Source of the DNA: Tangfeifania diversioriginum
GTDB taxonomy: Bacteria > Bacteroidota > Bacteroidia > Bacteroidales > Prolixibacteraceae
Direction of reading: 5' to 3'
Length of the DNA stretch: 64,000 nt
Assembly: GCF_900141875.1 (NCBI RefSeq)
Contig: NZ_FQZE01000015.1
Span: forward strand, 55,357 to 119,356
Shown here: positions 55,466-63,884 of the stretch, piece after piece
Layout: the number at the start of each line of letters is the position of its first letter
How positions within the stretch are numbered: position 1 is the stretch's first letter
Notes under the pieces: model-generated
Seen by the model: the letters and a program-made list of their open reading frames with translations, nothing else
Database searches by the model: none
What the model was told of the DNA's origin: nothing
Translations under genes and position numbers: made by a program

Positions 55466-57889
55466 TCACTCTTTCAATTTGAAATTCTCTGCTTCTTCAA
55501 TTATCGTATCAATTGCAGCGGCTGTTTTTTGGGCCATCGGAGGCATGGGGTCAAAGTTTTTTTGGTGCAGCCCCAACTCTTCCAGACGGGTGAGGTCGTT
55601 CACAAGGTTATGCAATTTAAAATAGCGGAACGAAGGGATGGCTTTGTGTGCTTTCTGCCCCACTTCTTCCCAGTTTCCTTCCCCGGCCAACCGGCTGATG
55701 CTTTGGGAGGTATCCTTTGCATTGGTTATAAACGTATCCATCATCTGGTTGAAAAAGGCCACGTTTCCACCCGTGGTTTTCATGAGATCAGAGGTATCAA
55801 AGTGGTCGGTTTCATTTTCAGGGGTTTCATCATCCGTTTCTTTTTCAGCACTTTTTATTTCCTGAACTTCAATATCGAGCAGGTTGCAAATTTTATTGTA
55901 CAATTTATCTTCCCTGAACGGTTTTAAAATATAATCGTCGAACCCGCTGCCCAGGTATTTCTCGAGGTCTTTTTCCATCACATTGGCAGTAACAGCCAGC
56001 ATTTTTACATGGCGATTGGCATTTTCGGTGTTCCTCCTGGTTTTCTTCACCACATCAACTCCCGAGAAATGAGGCATGTGGATATCGAGCAGCACCACAT
56101 CAAATGTTTCTTTTTCGAGCCACTGAAGCGCCTCCGCTCCATCGCGGGCAATTTCAAAATCAATTTCCCATCCGGATAAAATGGCTTCAGCCAGCAGCAG
56201 GTTATTTTCATCGTCATCGGCATACAAAATACGTTTGTTGCGGAGTAGGTTAAAATTCAGATCGTACTCCTTCGGCTTTTCCACTTTATCCGATTTTTTC
56301 GCCTTTACAAAAGGAATAACCACGGTAAATTCAGAACCCTTGCCCAGTTCGCTTTCCACGTGCAACCGGCCATTGAGCAACTCCACCAGCTTGCGCACAA
56401 TTGTAAGTCCCAAACCGGCCCCTTTTCGCATTTTTTCGTTTTTCATGCCCGGCTGGGCAAATTCATCAAAAATGGTATCCAAATCTTCTTTTGAAATCCC
56501 AATGCCCGTATCTTCCACTTCAAAGCGCAGGTACACTTTTTTCGAGGTGGCTTTCTCACTGAACACCCGGACAGCGACTTTGCCTTCATCGGTAAATTTC
56601 AGGGCATTTGCCGTGAGGTTAATCAAAATCTGTTTCATCCTGAACGGGTCGCCAATAACGACTTTCGGAACCGCTTTATCAACAATGAAACGAAACCCAA
56701 GATTTTTTTCATCGGCCCTGAAGCGGAGCGATTCTTTCACGTTCTGCACCAGTTCGCGGGTATTAAAAGGCACTTCTTCAATAAACACTTTTCCCATGCC
56801 AAGTTTAAACAGGAAAAGCACCTCGTTGACAACCGAGAGCAAATGTTCGGATGATTTTGAAATGAGTTCGCTGAATTTTTTCTGTTGCGGCGTGAGCCCT
56901 GTTTTGTTCAGCAACCCTGTAAAACCCACAATAGCATTGAGCGGGGTCCTTATTTCGTGGCTCATATTGGCCAAAAACACCGATTTGGCTTTGTCGGCAT
57001 CTTCGGCTTCGCGCTTGGCCCTTATGAGGTTTTTCTCCACCTCTTTTTCTTTGGTCACATTTTGCGAAATTAAAGCCCCGCCCACTACCTGCTTGTTAAG
57101 CCCGTAAACCGGCGTGGCACTCACAAAATACACTTCACTTTTTATCCGCACTTCACCTTCCGACACTTTGCCATCCAAGGCGTTGCGGTAAAAAGGGAAA
57201 AGGCGTTTCTGGGTTTTCTCGTCGAATACTTCAAAAAGTGTTTTCCCGGTCACGTCGGCATTCGAGAGTTTCATCTTCTCTTTTTCGCGGCCACCGGTAA
57301 GCACATGCCTGAACTGGTTATCAAAAAGATAGACATCGATGTCGGGCAGGTTTTCAAGCAGGATTTCGCGGTAATCTTCAAGGTCGGAAGGTGTTTCGTT
57401 AAAAAACAGCAAACCGGCTGATACTGTTTCCAGGCTATCGCCAAACGTCACTTTTTCGAGTAGAATATTAACGGGAAGCATAATGCCGTTTTTCGAAACA
57501 ATATAACTGTCGAACGACTGCGGTTCGTCGGTTTCCCACAAAAGTCCGGTACGCTCTTTCAGCTGCACAAAATCTTCTTCGGCCATAATTGCGCTAATTT
57601 TGGGAAGCCGCTCGGGGTTTCGCCGCCCAAAAACATTTTCCATGGCCCCTACAAATCTTATAATATTGAATTTCTTGTCGAAGTACAATACCGCATCCTG
57701 CCTGGCTCCTTGTTTCTCCGGTTTGAGCTCTCCCGTGTAAATATCGAGCCGTGCGGTTTTCAGCTTGTGGCTCAGCAAATCGAGCGATTTGTCCAGTTCC
57801 ACCAGCTTCTTCAAATCGGCATCTTTTTCGCGGAGACCCGAAATCAGTCGCGAAATTTGTTCCAGGTGTTTATTCAGATTTTCTTCCAT
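55466..57889 (-). CDS. Hybrid sensor kinase with receiver and Hpt domains
   Basis: An 807-residue soluble phosphorelay protein. An N-terminal coiled coil (1-45) leads into two PAS-like domains (about 60-175 and 180-290). The H-box is FLANMSHEIRTPLNAIVGF (His about 311), and the ATPase has NLTANALKFTDEGK, VEDTGIGISKEDL and GAGLGLTIVRKLV. The receiver (about 550-670) has YADDDENNLLLAEAIL and VVLLDIHMPHFSG (Asp about 602). The Hpt domain (about 700-800) has AHKAIPSFRYFKL with the phospho-His near 747. All phosphorelay residues are present. The receiver-like gene at 54988 may be its target. Confidence 0.92.
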   Translation of the reverse strand: MEENLNKHLEQISRLISGLREKDADLKKLVELDKSLDLLSHKLKTARLDIYTGELKPEKQGARQDAVLYFDKKFNIIRFVGAMENVFGRRNPERLPKISAIMAEEDFVQLKERTGLLWETDEPQSFDSYIVSKNGIMLPVNILLEKVTFGDSLETVSAGLLFFNETPSDLEDYREILLENLPDIDVYLFDNQFRHVLTGGREKEKMKLSNADVTGKTLFEVFDEKTQKRLFPFYRNALDGKVSEGEVRIKSEVYFVSATPVYGLNKQVVGGALISQNVTKEKEVEKNLIRAKREAEDADKAKSVFLANMSHEIRTPLNAIVGFTGLLNKTGLTPQQKKFSELISKSSEHLLSVVNEVLFLFKLGMGKVFIEEVPFNTRELVQNVKESLRFRADEKNLGFRFIVDKAVPKVVIGDPFRMKQILINLTANALKFTDEGKVAVRVFSEKATSKKVYLRFEVEDTGIGISKEDLDTIFDEFAQPGMKNEKMRKGAGLGLTIVRKLVELLNGRLHVESELGKGSEFTVVIPFVKAKKSDKVEKPKEYDLNFNLLRNKRILYADDDENNLLLAEAILSGWEIDFEIARDGAEALQWLEKETFDVVLLDIHMPHFSGVDVVKKTRRNTENANRHVKMLAVTANVMEKDLEKYLGSGFDDYILKPFREDKLYNKICNLLDIEVQEIKSAEKETDDETPENETDHFDTSDLMKTTGGNVAFFNQMMDTFITNAKDTSQSISRLAGEGNWEEVGQKAHKAIPSFRYFKLHNLVNDLTRLEELGLHQKNFDPMPPMAQKTAAAIDTIIEEAENFKLKE

Positions 57890-58071
57890 TCATCAGCAAT
57901 TAGTTGCGGCAATTTAAATGGACAATGCCATTTATAAAATGCTTAAAGGTAGCATGTAACCCGAAAACCACAAAAAGAAGCCACAAGAAAAATCAGCAGA
58001 TTGCTTGCGAATTGCAGCGTATTGGAGTAATTTGGCGGGTAGTGATTAATGATAAACCAAAAAAAATAAAC

Positions 58072-58752
58072 ATGAATAACCGCATCAACCTGATTTTCAC
58101 CATCACCGCACTTGTGTTTTTAACCTTTCTGGCGGGAAGCTGCAACAATCCCCAATCAAAAGCAGAAAACAAATCGGCTAAAACTCCTGAGGAACTGCCG
58201 CAGGGATGGGCTTCGCTGTTCGACGGCGAAACGCTCGATGGCTGGGAAATTACCCAATTTGGCCCCCATGGCCCGGTAAAAGTATCGGAAGGAAACCTTG
58301 TGCTGGGAATGGGCGACGGTTGCACCGGTGTAACCTGGACCGGCGATTTTCCGCACACGAACTACGAAGTGTCGCTGGAAGCCAAAAAGGTTTCCGGGCA
58401 CGACTTTTTTTGCGGAATGACATTCCCGGTGGATACTACCTACTGCTCGCTCATAGTGGGTGGCTGGGGCGGCCCGGTTGTTGGGCTAAGTTCAATCGAT
58501 GGCGTTGATGCCTCAGAAAATGAAACTAAAATCCTGAAAAAATTTGAACAGGACACCTGGTACCACATCCGGTTAAAAGTTTCGCCCGGTAAAATTGAAG
58601 CCTGGATTGATGACGAAAAACTTGTTGATTTTGAAACCTCCGGCCACAAATTATCCATCAGGCCCGAAGTTTACCTATCGCGCCCGTTTGGCATCTGCTC
58701 ATGGGTAACCACTGCTGCACTGCGCAACATTAGGCTGAAAACGGAGGATTAA
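58072..58752 (+). CDS. DUF1080 (3-keto-disaccharide hydrolase-type) lipoprotein
   Basis: A 226-residue lipoprotein; the lipobox is FLAGSC (Cys24). The mature part is a concanavalin-like DUF1080 domain with LFDGETLDGWEI (about 53-64, the FxGKxLxGW family motif), ARKxSGHDFF-like KKVSGHDFFCG and a closing GICSWVTTAALRNIRLK. Some family members cleave 3-keto-glycosides, which fits with a sugar oxidoreductase of the kind at 14381, but the two genes are 43 kb apart. The frame extends 56 codons upstream into non-coding sequence; the ATG at 58072 restores a normal signal peptide. Confidence 0.86.
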   Translation: MNNRINLIFTITALVFLTFLAGSCNNPQSKAENKSAKTPEELPQGWASLFDGETLDGWEITQFGPHGPVKVSEGNLVLGMGDGCTGVTWTGDFPHTNYEVSLEAKKVSGHDFFCGMTFPVDTTYCSLIVGGWGGPVVGLSSIDGVDASENETKILKKFEQDTWYHIRLKVSPGKIEAWIDDEKLVDFETSGHKLSIRPEVYLSRPFGICSWVTTAALRNIRLKTED

Positions 58753-60299
58753 AGATAAATCCCCTCGCCCACTCCGATGGGCAGGTCGAGCCAGAACCAA
58801 ATAAACAGTAACGCCACCCACATAATAAACAACACAACCGCATAGGGTACGAGCAACGAAAGGATGGTACCGATGCCAATGTTCTTATCGTATTTTCTGA
58901 CCCAGCCAATCAGCAGCGGGAAATAAACATACAACGGACTGATGGCGTTTGTGATAGAGTCACCCACACGGTACATCAGCTGAATAAAAGCCGGGTTATA
59001 GTCAAGCTGCGACAGCATGGGAATAAAAATAGGCGCAAAAATGGCCCATTTGGCCGAGCCACTGCCAATAAAAATATTCAGGAAAGCGACCAGAATCATA
59101 TACAACGTAAACATCAGCGGGCCGGTTAATCCGCTCGATTGCAGGAACTCTGCCCCGTTAATGGCCAGAATAGTATCCAGGCGGCTCCAGCTAAACAGGT
59201 TGATAAACTGGGCCACAACCAGCATAAGCACAATGTATCCTGAAAGATCTTTCATGCCCTGCTCCATGAACTTGAGCAAGTCGTCAGGTTTTTTAATACT
59301 GCCGGTAATTTTGCCGTAAATGTAGCCGGGAATGGCAAACAGAAAAAAGAGAATGGGTACCAGTCCGCGCAAAAAAGGCGATGGCACAATTCCGCCTGTC
59401 TCCTGATTACGCAACGGCGCGTTTGGCGGAACAAGCAGGGCAACAATAATCAAAACATAAATTAATGTGGCCAACCCGGCATAGCGCAATGCTTTTTTCT
59501 CGGTAACCGAAAGTTTAGGTGGTTCATCGAAGGATTGAACGGCTGCATCACCCACAGAAAAAGCACGGCACCGGGGAATGGTAAACCGCGAAACCACAAA
59601 AGCGCCACCCACCCCGAGCAACAGCGTGGACACAATCATGAAATACCAGTTGGCTGTGGCACTTACTTCGGCACCAGGATTAAATTGCTGAACCACTTCG
59701 GTGCTGATACCAGCCAGGAGTACATCGGTTCCGGCAATAAAAAAATTGGCTGTGAACCCTGCAGTTGCACCGGCGTAACCTGCAATGAGGCCCGCAACCG
59801 GATGCAGCCCCATTTGCGAAAAGATTAATGCCGCAATGGGCGGCACAATTACCACTCCGGCATCGGAACCAATATTACCGCACGCCCCAATGATAAAAAT
59901 AACAGGCAAAACAATTTTACGCGGAACAGCAAATGCCATGGTGCGCATAATTATGGTAAGCAGCCCGCTCCGCTCGGCCACCGAAACGCCCATCAGCATA
60001 ACCAGTACCAAACCAAGCGGGGCAAAGTGGGCAAAATTGGTTACCATCTCTTCGAGAAAACGACGCAGCCCCCACCCCGATATCAGGTTTTTGGGCACAA
60101 CGGTTTCGCCCGTTCCGGGGTCAATCGCGCTGATGCCGCTAAAGGCTGCTATGGCGCTTAAAACAATAATTATTACGGTAATCCATACAAATAACCAGAA
60201 CGGGTGAGGCAGTTTATTGCCCATAACTTCAATCCACCTTAACACACCTTTGCTTTGAGGTGGTTCATCCCTTTTAGATTCTTTGGTTTGCTTTGCCAT
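58749..60299 (-). CDS. AbgT-family transporter
   Basis: A 516-residue inner-membrane protein with about 12 hydrophobic segments. AbgT hallmarks are GVLRWIEVMGNKLPHPFWLF at the start, ATAGFTANFFIAGTDVLLAG in the middle and NIFIGSGSAKWAIFAPIFIP with RVGDSITNAISPLYVYFPLL near the end. E. coli AbgT imports p-aminobenzoyl-glutamate; others export sulfonamides. The substrate here is open. It overlaps the DUF1080 gene end by four bases on the opposite strand. Confidence 0.93.
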   Translation of the reverse strand: MAKQTKESKRDEPPQSKGVLRWIEVMGNKLPHPFWLFVWITVIIIVLSAIAAFSGISAIDPGTGETVVPKNLISGWGLRRFLEEMVTNFAHFAPLGLVLVMLMGVSVAERSGLLTIIMRTMAFAVPRKIVLPVIFIIGACGNIGSDAGVVIVPPIAALIFSQMGLHPVAGLIAGYAGATAGFTANFFIAGTDVLLAGISTEVVQQFNPGAEVSATANWYFMIVSTLLLGVGGAFVVSRFTIPRCRAFSVGDAAVQSFDEPPKLSVTEKKALRYAGLATLIYVLIIVALLVPPNAPLRNQETGGIVPSPFLRGLVPILFFLFAIPGYIYGKITGSIKKPDDLLKFMEQGMKDLSGYIVLMLVVAQFINLFSWSRLDTILAINGAEFLQSSGLTGPLMFTLYMILVAFLNIFIGSGSAKWAIFAPIFIPMLSQLDYNPAFIQLMYRVGDSITNAISPLYVYFPLLIGWVRKYDKNIGIGTILSLLVPYAVVLFIMWVALLFIWFWLDLPIGVGEGIYL

Positions 60300-60481
60300 A
60301 TTAAATTTTTGTTTTGCTAAAAATAATAATGGGGCACAAAATCGGTAATTTTTTCTTAACCGGAAAATGATAACAGATTTTTTGGGTTAAATATTACTGT
60401 GGGGTGCTATGAGTTTTGGCTGGTTTTATTCCGCGCAGGGTGGTCAATAATCTTTAAACTTCGCGCTTTTAGCACATATAA

Positions 60482-60522
60482 TTTTGCGTGTTGCCAAAAT
60501 GGCAACCTTATACTGCGCAAAA
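60482..60522. repeat. Nested inverted repeat
   Basis: TTTTGCG (60482-60488) pairs with CGCAAAA (60516-60522). Inside, GTTGCCA (60490-60496) pairs with TGGCAAC (60500-60506) around AAA. It lies 180 bases upstream of the AbgT gene and 650 upstream of fic, so it may be an operator or a decayed terminator. Confidence 0.5.
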
Positions 60523-60902
60523 CGGTGCTACAATGTATTTTGATAATGAGTGCAGAATTGTAAATAACCACGACAGAGAATTGATGAATTTCATTAAATC
60601 TGTTGATTAGTCATTTGAGTAATTCATGCTTTTTTTGAATTTCTGCGGCTATATTTTTATGTTTTAACAGAAATTGAATAGCGTGTTTGAATTAAGGAAA
60701 AGTACTCACATGAATTAAAAAAGTACGACGGTACATACATTTAAAAAAATGGAATACCTGGTAAAAGACAATATACCTGAATTGAAATATGAACCACGCA
60801 AAAGTGCCAGTATGAAATAGGAATCATCGGTTGGAAAATGATTTTAACCTCCTAATAACGGGTGATTATGGAAAATAAAAATCAAATAGTGGTGGTCAAA
60901 AG

Positions 60903-60924
60903 TGGAGCTGGCGGGAAACGAACC
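60903..60924 (-). other. tmRNA/tRNA 3'-end-like sequence, possible attachment-site relic
   Basis: On the minus strand the sequence reads GGTTCGTTTCCCGCCAGCTCCA, like the T-loop and acceptor strand of a tRNA-like 3' end; CCCGCCAGCTCCA is the end of many tmRNAs. The T-stem is mismatched and no 5' part or tRNA body is present, so it is not a gene. Integrative elements often carry such a 3' end as an attachment site. Confidence 0.4.
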
Positions 60925-61080
60925 TGTTCGCTATCCTGCTGAAAATAAGTTTTTTTACTTTTTCAAATTTTACAAACTCCCGAATTGCCACCTGAAAATC
61001 ACAACGTTTTGAGCTTCCGTTTGCTTCCGTTTGCCGATTTAAAGGTAATAAAATATCTATTAATTTATTATTTGGAGTAA

Positions 61081-61216
61081 ATATTTTTCGTATAATACAT
61101 ATATAAATAATCGTTTTTCGTTATTTGTAACTGTTTTTCGTTTATATTTGAAATAAATATTTTTCGTAAATAATCATGAATAATAATTGTATTTCACAAA
61201 AAATAACTGTTTTTCG
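61081..61216 (+). promoter_or_regulatory. Array of five TTTTTCG repeats over the fic promoter
   Basis: TTTTTCG occurs at 61084, 61114, 61134, 61160 and 61210 (CG steps 30, 20, 26 and 50 bases apart), four times with flanks ATATTTTTCGTA or TGTTTTTCG-like. A perfect -7 box TATATTTG is at 61143-61150, so copy 3 sits between -33 and -7, copy 4 at the start site and copy 5 inside the first codons. This suits an operator array for tight, possibly self-, repression. Confidence 0.55.
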
Positions 61217-62711
61217 GGGAAAAATAACACCTGAAGAAGGATTCTTAGTTGGTTATGGAGCCATTATTCTTCATTATGATTTGAAAGTCCCTGTACCAAA
61301 TATTCTTTCGTTGATTAGCCAGAAAGACAGGAAATATCAAAAAGAAGAATGGCAGGTTTTTACGCCAAGATACAAACCAAACGATACACTTTTAAAACAA
61401 TTAGTTTTTGCGCTTAAGTATGAAGGAGTAAATCTTCTTGTTTTTAAAAAGTTATTTGAAATTCTTAGCACTCATGAAATCAATGAGCTTGTTCAAATTG
61501 AACCATTGAGTCAGTACAGCCGAAAAATTTGGTTTTTATATGAGTGGTTATTTGCTGATATGTTGGATATTCCTGATTTAAATAGGGGAAATTTTGCAGA
61601 CTTGATCGATGAAAAAATTCAATTTGCTGTTAAAGGAACTCGTTCATCTCGTCAACGGATTATTAATAATTTGCCTGGCACGCCTGAGTTTTGTCCGTTA
61701 ATTTATAAAACAGAAAAACTCGAAAAATATATTGCTTCCAACGTTCAGTTACAAAAGAAGAATTATCTGAGCAGCATTCATAAAGATGTAATGCAACGGG
61801 CATCCTCTTTTTTATTGTTGAAAGATTCACAAGCCTCATTTACAATTGAAGGAGAAAGTCCCGGAACTAAACGTGCTCTTCGTTGGGGCAAAGCAATTGG
61901 TGAAGCCGGTAAAAATCCGCTTTCAAAGGAGGAACTTTTGCGCTTACAGGGAATAATTATAGAAAGCAAAAGATTCACAAAATTGGGATTCAGAACTGAA
62001 GGTGGCTTTGTTGGAGAACACGACAGATTAACAGGAGAACCTATCCCGGAACATATTTCTGCAAAATGGCAGGATTTAGATAAACTAATTGATGGATTAA
62101 TTCACACGGCCCAATACCTGGAGAAGGAAAAGCTCGATCCTGTTTTAACAGCTACCTCCATAGCTTTTGGATTTGTTTTCATTCACCCTTTTTCGGATGG
62201 TAACGGAAGAATTCATCGTTTTCTGATTCATCATATTCTGGCTAAAATGGGTCTTGTTCAGCAAGGCGTAATTTTTCCGGTCTCTGCATCTATCCTGGAT
62301 AAAATTGATGAATACCGGATAATTTTGGAGAGCTATTCTCATCCCGTTATGGAATTGATTGAATGGGAAACTACCCCGGAACATAATGTTAAGGTACTAA
62401 ATGAAACCATTAATTTTTATCGTTATTTTGATGCAACCAAACAAGCTGAATTTCTATTCGATTGCGTGTTTGATACCATTAACCGAATAATCCCGGAAGA
62501 AGTTGATTATATCTTAAAATACGATGAATTTAAACGATTCATTGATGATCAATTTGAAATGCCGGATAAATTGGTGGCTACTTTGGTGCGATTCCTGGAA
62601 CAAAATAACGGCCAACTTTCGAATAGAGCCAGAACAAAAGAATTTGCGAAATTGAAAGATAAAGAGGTGAATGAAATTGAGAAGGTGTTTCGGGAGGTTT
62701 TTGAAGGCTGA
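61176..62711 (+). CDS. Fic-domain protein (predicted AMPylator), class II
   Basis: A 511-residue protein. The catalytic Fic loop is HPFSDGNGRIHR (about 337-348), complete with the catalytic His and the phosphate-binding GNGRxxR. An N-terminal inhibitory helix of the (S/T)xxxE(G/N) type is SFTIEG (221-226), which makes it class II and self-inhibited by Glu225. Before it is a helical domain of about 200 residues, and after it a probable winged-helix region (about 440-511). Fic proteins usually transfer AMP to a target; the target is unknown. Its low GC and isolated position suggest horizontal transfer. Predicted expression is governed by the TTTTTCG array. Confidence 0.93.
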   Translation: MNNNCISQKITVFRGKITPEEGFLVGYGAIILHYDLKVPVPNILSLISQKDRKYQKEEWQVFTPRYKPNDTLLKQLVFALKYEGVNLLVFKKLFEILSTHEINELVQIEPLSQYSRKIWFLYEWLFADMLDIPDLNRGNFADLIDEKIQFAVKGTRSSRQRIINNLPGTPEFCPLIYKTEKLEKYIASNVQLQKKNYLSSIHKDVMQRASSFLLLKDSQASFTIEGESPGTKRALRWGKAIGEAGKNPLSKEELLRLQGIIIESKRFTKLGFRTEGGFVGEHDRLTGEPIPEHISAKWQDLDKLIDGLIHTAQYLEKEKLDPVLTATSIAFGFVFIHPFSDGNGRIHRFLIHHILAKMGLVQQGVIFPVSASILDKIDEYRIILESYSHPVMELIEWETTPEHNVKVLNETINFYRYFDATKQAEFLFDCVFDTINRIIPEEVDYILKYDEFKRFIDDQFEMPDKLVATLVRFLEQNNGQLSNRARTKEFAKLKDKEVNEIEKVFREVFEG

Positions 62712-62726
62712 AGCAATTAGAGAAAT

Positions 62727-62748
62727 AAAAAAACGGATTGCAAATCCG
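62727..62748 (-). terminator. Terminator of the 62906 gene
   Basis: A CGGATT stem with a three-base loop, followed on the minus strand by a T7 run. It lies about 160 bases beyond the stop of the unknown gene and 16 bases after the fic stop. On the plus strand it has no T-run. Confidence 0.55.
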
Positions 62749-62905
62749 CACCAGCAAAAAGAAAAAGCTGACCGAAACCGAAGAGAACCAGGCTGAAGCA
62801 GCGCACCGATGGCACCGATGCTTTTGATACGCTGTTTATTAGGATGAATTTATGACTATGAGAGTGGAGTTGGAAGTGTTGGAATGAGAGTGATGAAGTA
62901 ATTAC

Positions 62906-63448
62906 TCAATCGGGATAATAATTTTTTATAATATTGTTATACAAACAAATAACCTTTTTGCAGATTTCATAAAGGAAGATGTTTTCACTATTTCCGTGCT
63001 TGTCTTTTATACCACAGAAAAGAAATAACTCTCCATGCTCACCAGATACTTCATCAACTAAATAATTATCATCATATAAGATAGTGTCATTAGTTAAATA
63101 TAATTTGCCGTCTATAATTTCACCCTTGGCTAGTTCTCCATCAACTTCAACGTAATAATTTATATATTTTTCATTCATCTTTAATACATAATGCTTGCTG
63201 TTATTATATAATGAATGAAATATGCACATGTATTTATTTTGATAAAATAAACGACTCATATCTTTGGAGTCTAAATTTTGTTCTACTTTCAACCAATCGC
63301 GCAAAGCTCCTGTTGAAAATATAAAATCGTAATAATCATTAATATCATTTGAATTTTTGAGTTTTTTAAACTTTAACAGAATAAGTTTTTCGTATAATTC
63401 CTTAGCAGTCTTGTAACCAAAGGGGGTATTTTTTAAATTTCTTTCCAT
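62906..63448 (-). CDS. Hypothetical protein, accessory region
   Basis: A 180-residue soluble protein I do not recognise. The N-terminal half is basic and helical (GYKTAKELYEKLILLKFKKL), the middle shows FSTGALRDWLKVEQNLDSKD and the C-terminal half is beta-rich and acidic (KLYLTNDTILYDDNYLVDEV). No enzyme motif, signal or membrane segment is visible. The sequence is very AT-rich, typical of recently gained genes. It is convergent with fic and upstream of a terminator of its own. Confidence 0.6.
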   Translation of the reverse strand: MERNLKNTPFGYKTAKELYEKLILLKFKKLKNSNDINDYYDFIFSTGALRDWLKVEQNLDSKDMSRLFYQNKYMCIFHSLYNNSKHYVLKMNEKYINYYVEVDGELAKGEIIDGKLYLTNDTILYDDNYLVDEVSGEHGELFLFCGIKDKHGNSENIFLYEICKKVICLYNNIIKNYYPD

Positions 63449-63611
63449 GCTTTGTTAAGTTAATAATTTTAATCAAATCCTAAACTACTAAACTTTTTGT
63501 AAAACTCGATTGAAAAGAATTGCCTGGTGTTGAAAAGAATTGGCAAAAATAAAATGAATAAACCCGGTAGAACATCCGGGAACGAAGTTTCTGCTTCGCT
63601 AAAACTATTAT

Positions 63612-63848
63612 TCAAACCAATCTCTTATTCCGAAATGCCTTTCCTGAACCGGATTTCAGGTATTTTTCAAAGTTGTATGCTTTGTATTTTTCGGAAAAAG
63701 CAATGTAGGTGATTAATTCAACAGGTAGTTTATCTTTGGTGTAATGAACCTCACAATTATTATGTTTTCTAATTCGGTTGTCGAGATTATTGGTACAACC
63801 TGTATAGTATGAACCATCATTACAACCAAGAATGTAAACGTACCACAT
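63612..63848 (-). CDS. GIY-YIG nuclease-family protein, second copy
   Basis: A 78-residue GIY-YIG protein. The opening WYVYILGCNDGSYYTGCTNN is followed by the Arg in LDNRIRKHNN and a late Glu in NFEKYLKSGSGKAFRNKR. It is related to the 43654 protein but about 14 residues shorter and clearly diverged, so not a recent duplicate. The start follows 19 bases after a short GC hairpin (63868-63884). The gene is AT-rich and stands alone at the edge of the window. Confidence 0.85.
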   Translation of the reverse strand: MWYVYILGCNDGSYYTGCTNNLDNRIRKHNNCEVHYTKDKLPVELITYIAFSEKYKAYNFEKYLKSGSGKAFRNKRLV

Positions 63849-63867
63849 AAGTTAAGTTTTTGAAAAT

Positions 63868-63884
63868 GGTGGACCGCGTCCACC
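63868..63884. repeat. GGTGGAC-CGC-GTCCACC hairpin with CCGAAG repeats
   Basis: A 7-bp perfect stem next to CACCGAAGCTCACCGAAGGT, upstream of the GIY-YIG gene. Similar CCGAAG/CGAAGG words occur in the extra hairpin of RNase P RNA at 48749-48776, which hints at a dispersed repeat family in this genome. The last ~115 bases of the window hold no clear gene. Confidence 0.5.

Larger units (their letters stand above)
60300..61175. other. 876-bp non-coding stretch before the Fic gene
   Basis: No gene is visible. It contains a nested dyad (60482-60522), a short relic-like frame (60750-60821, MEYLVKDNIPELKYEPRKSAS), a tmRNA-3'-end-like sequence (60903-60924), a tandem GCTTCCGTTT duplication (about 61012-61031) and the TTTTTCG array of the Fic promoter (from 61081). 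The mix of relics suggests the edge of a former mobile or genomic island. Confidence 0.5.

Noticed and set aside
57904..58071. 56-codon N-terminal extension of the DUF1080 gene
   Set aside because: It would bury a clear lipoprotein signal peptide; the ATG at 58072 places the signal at the N-terminus.
60903..60924. A complete tmRNA or tRNA gene
   Set aside because: Only the last ~22 bases resemble such a gene; no acceptor partner, D-arm or tag-coding region is present.
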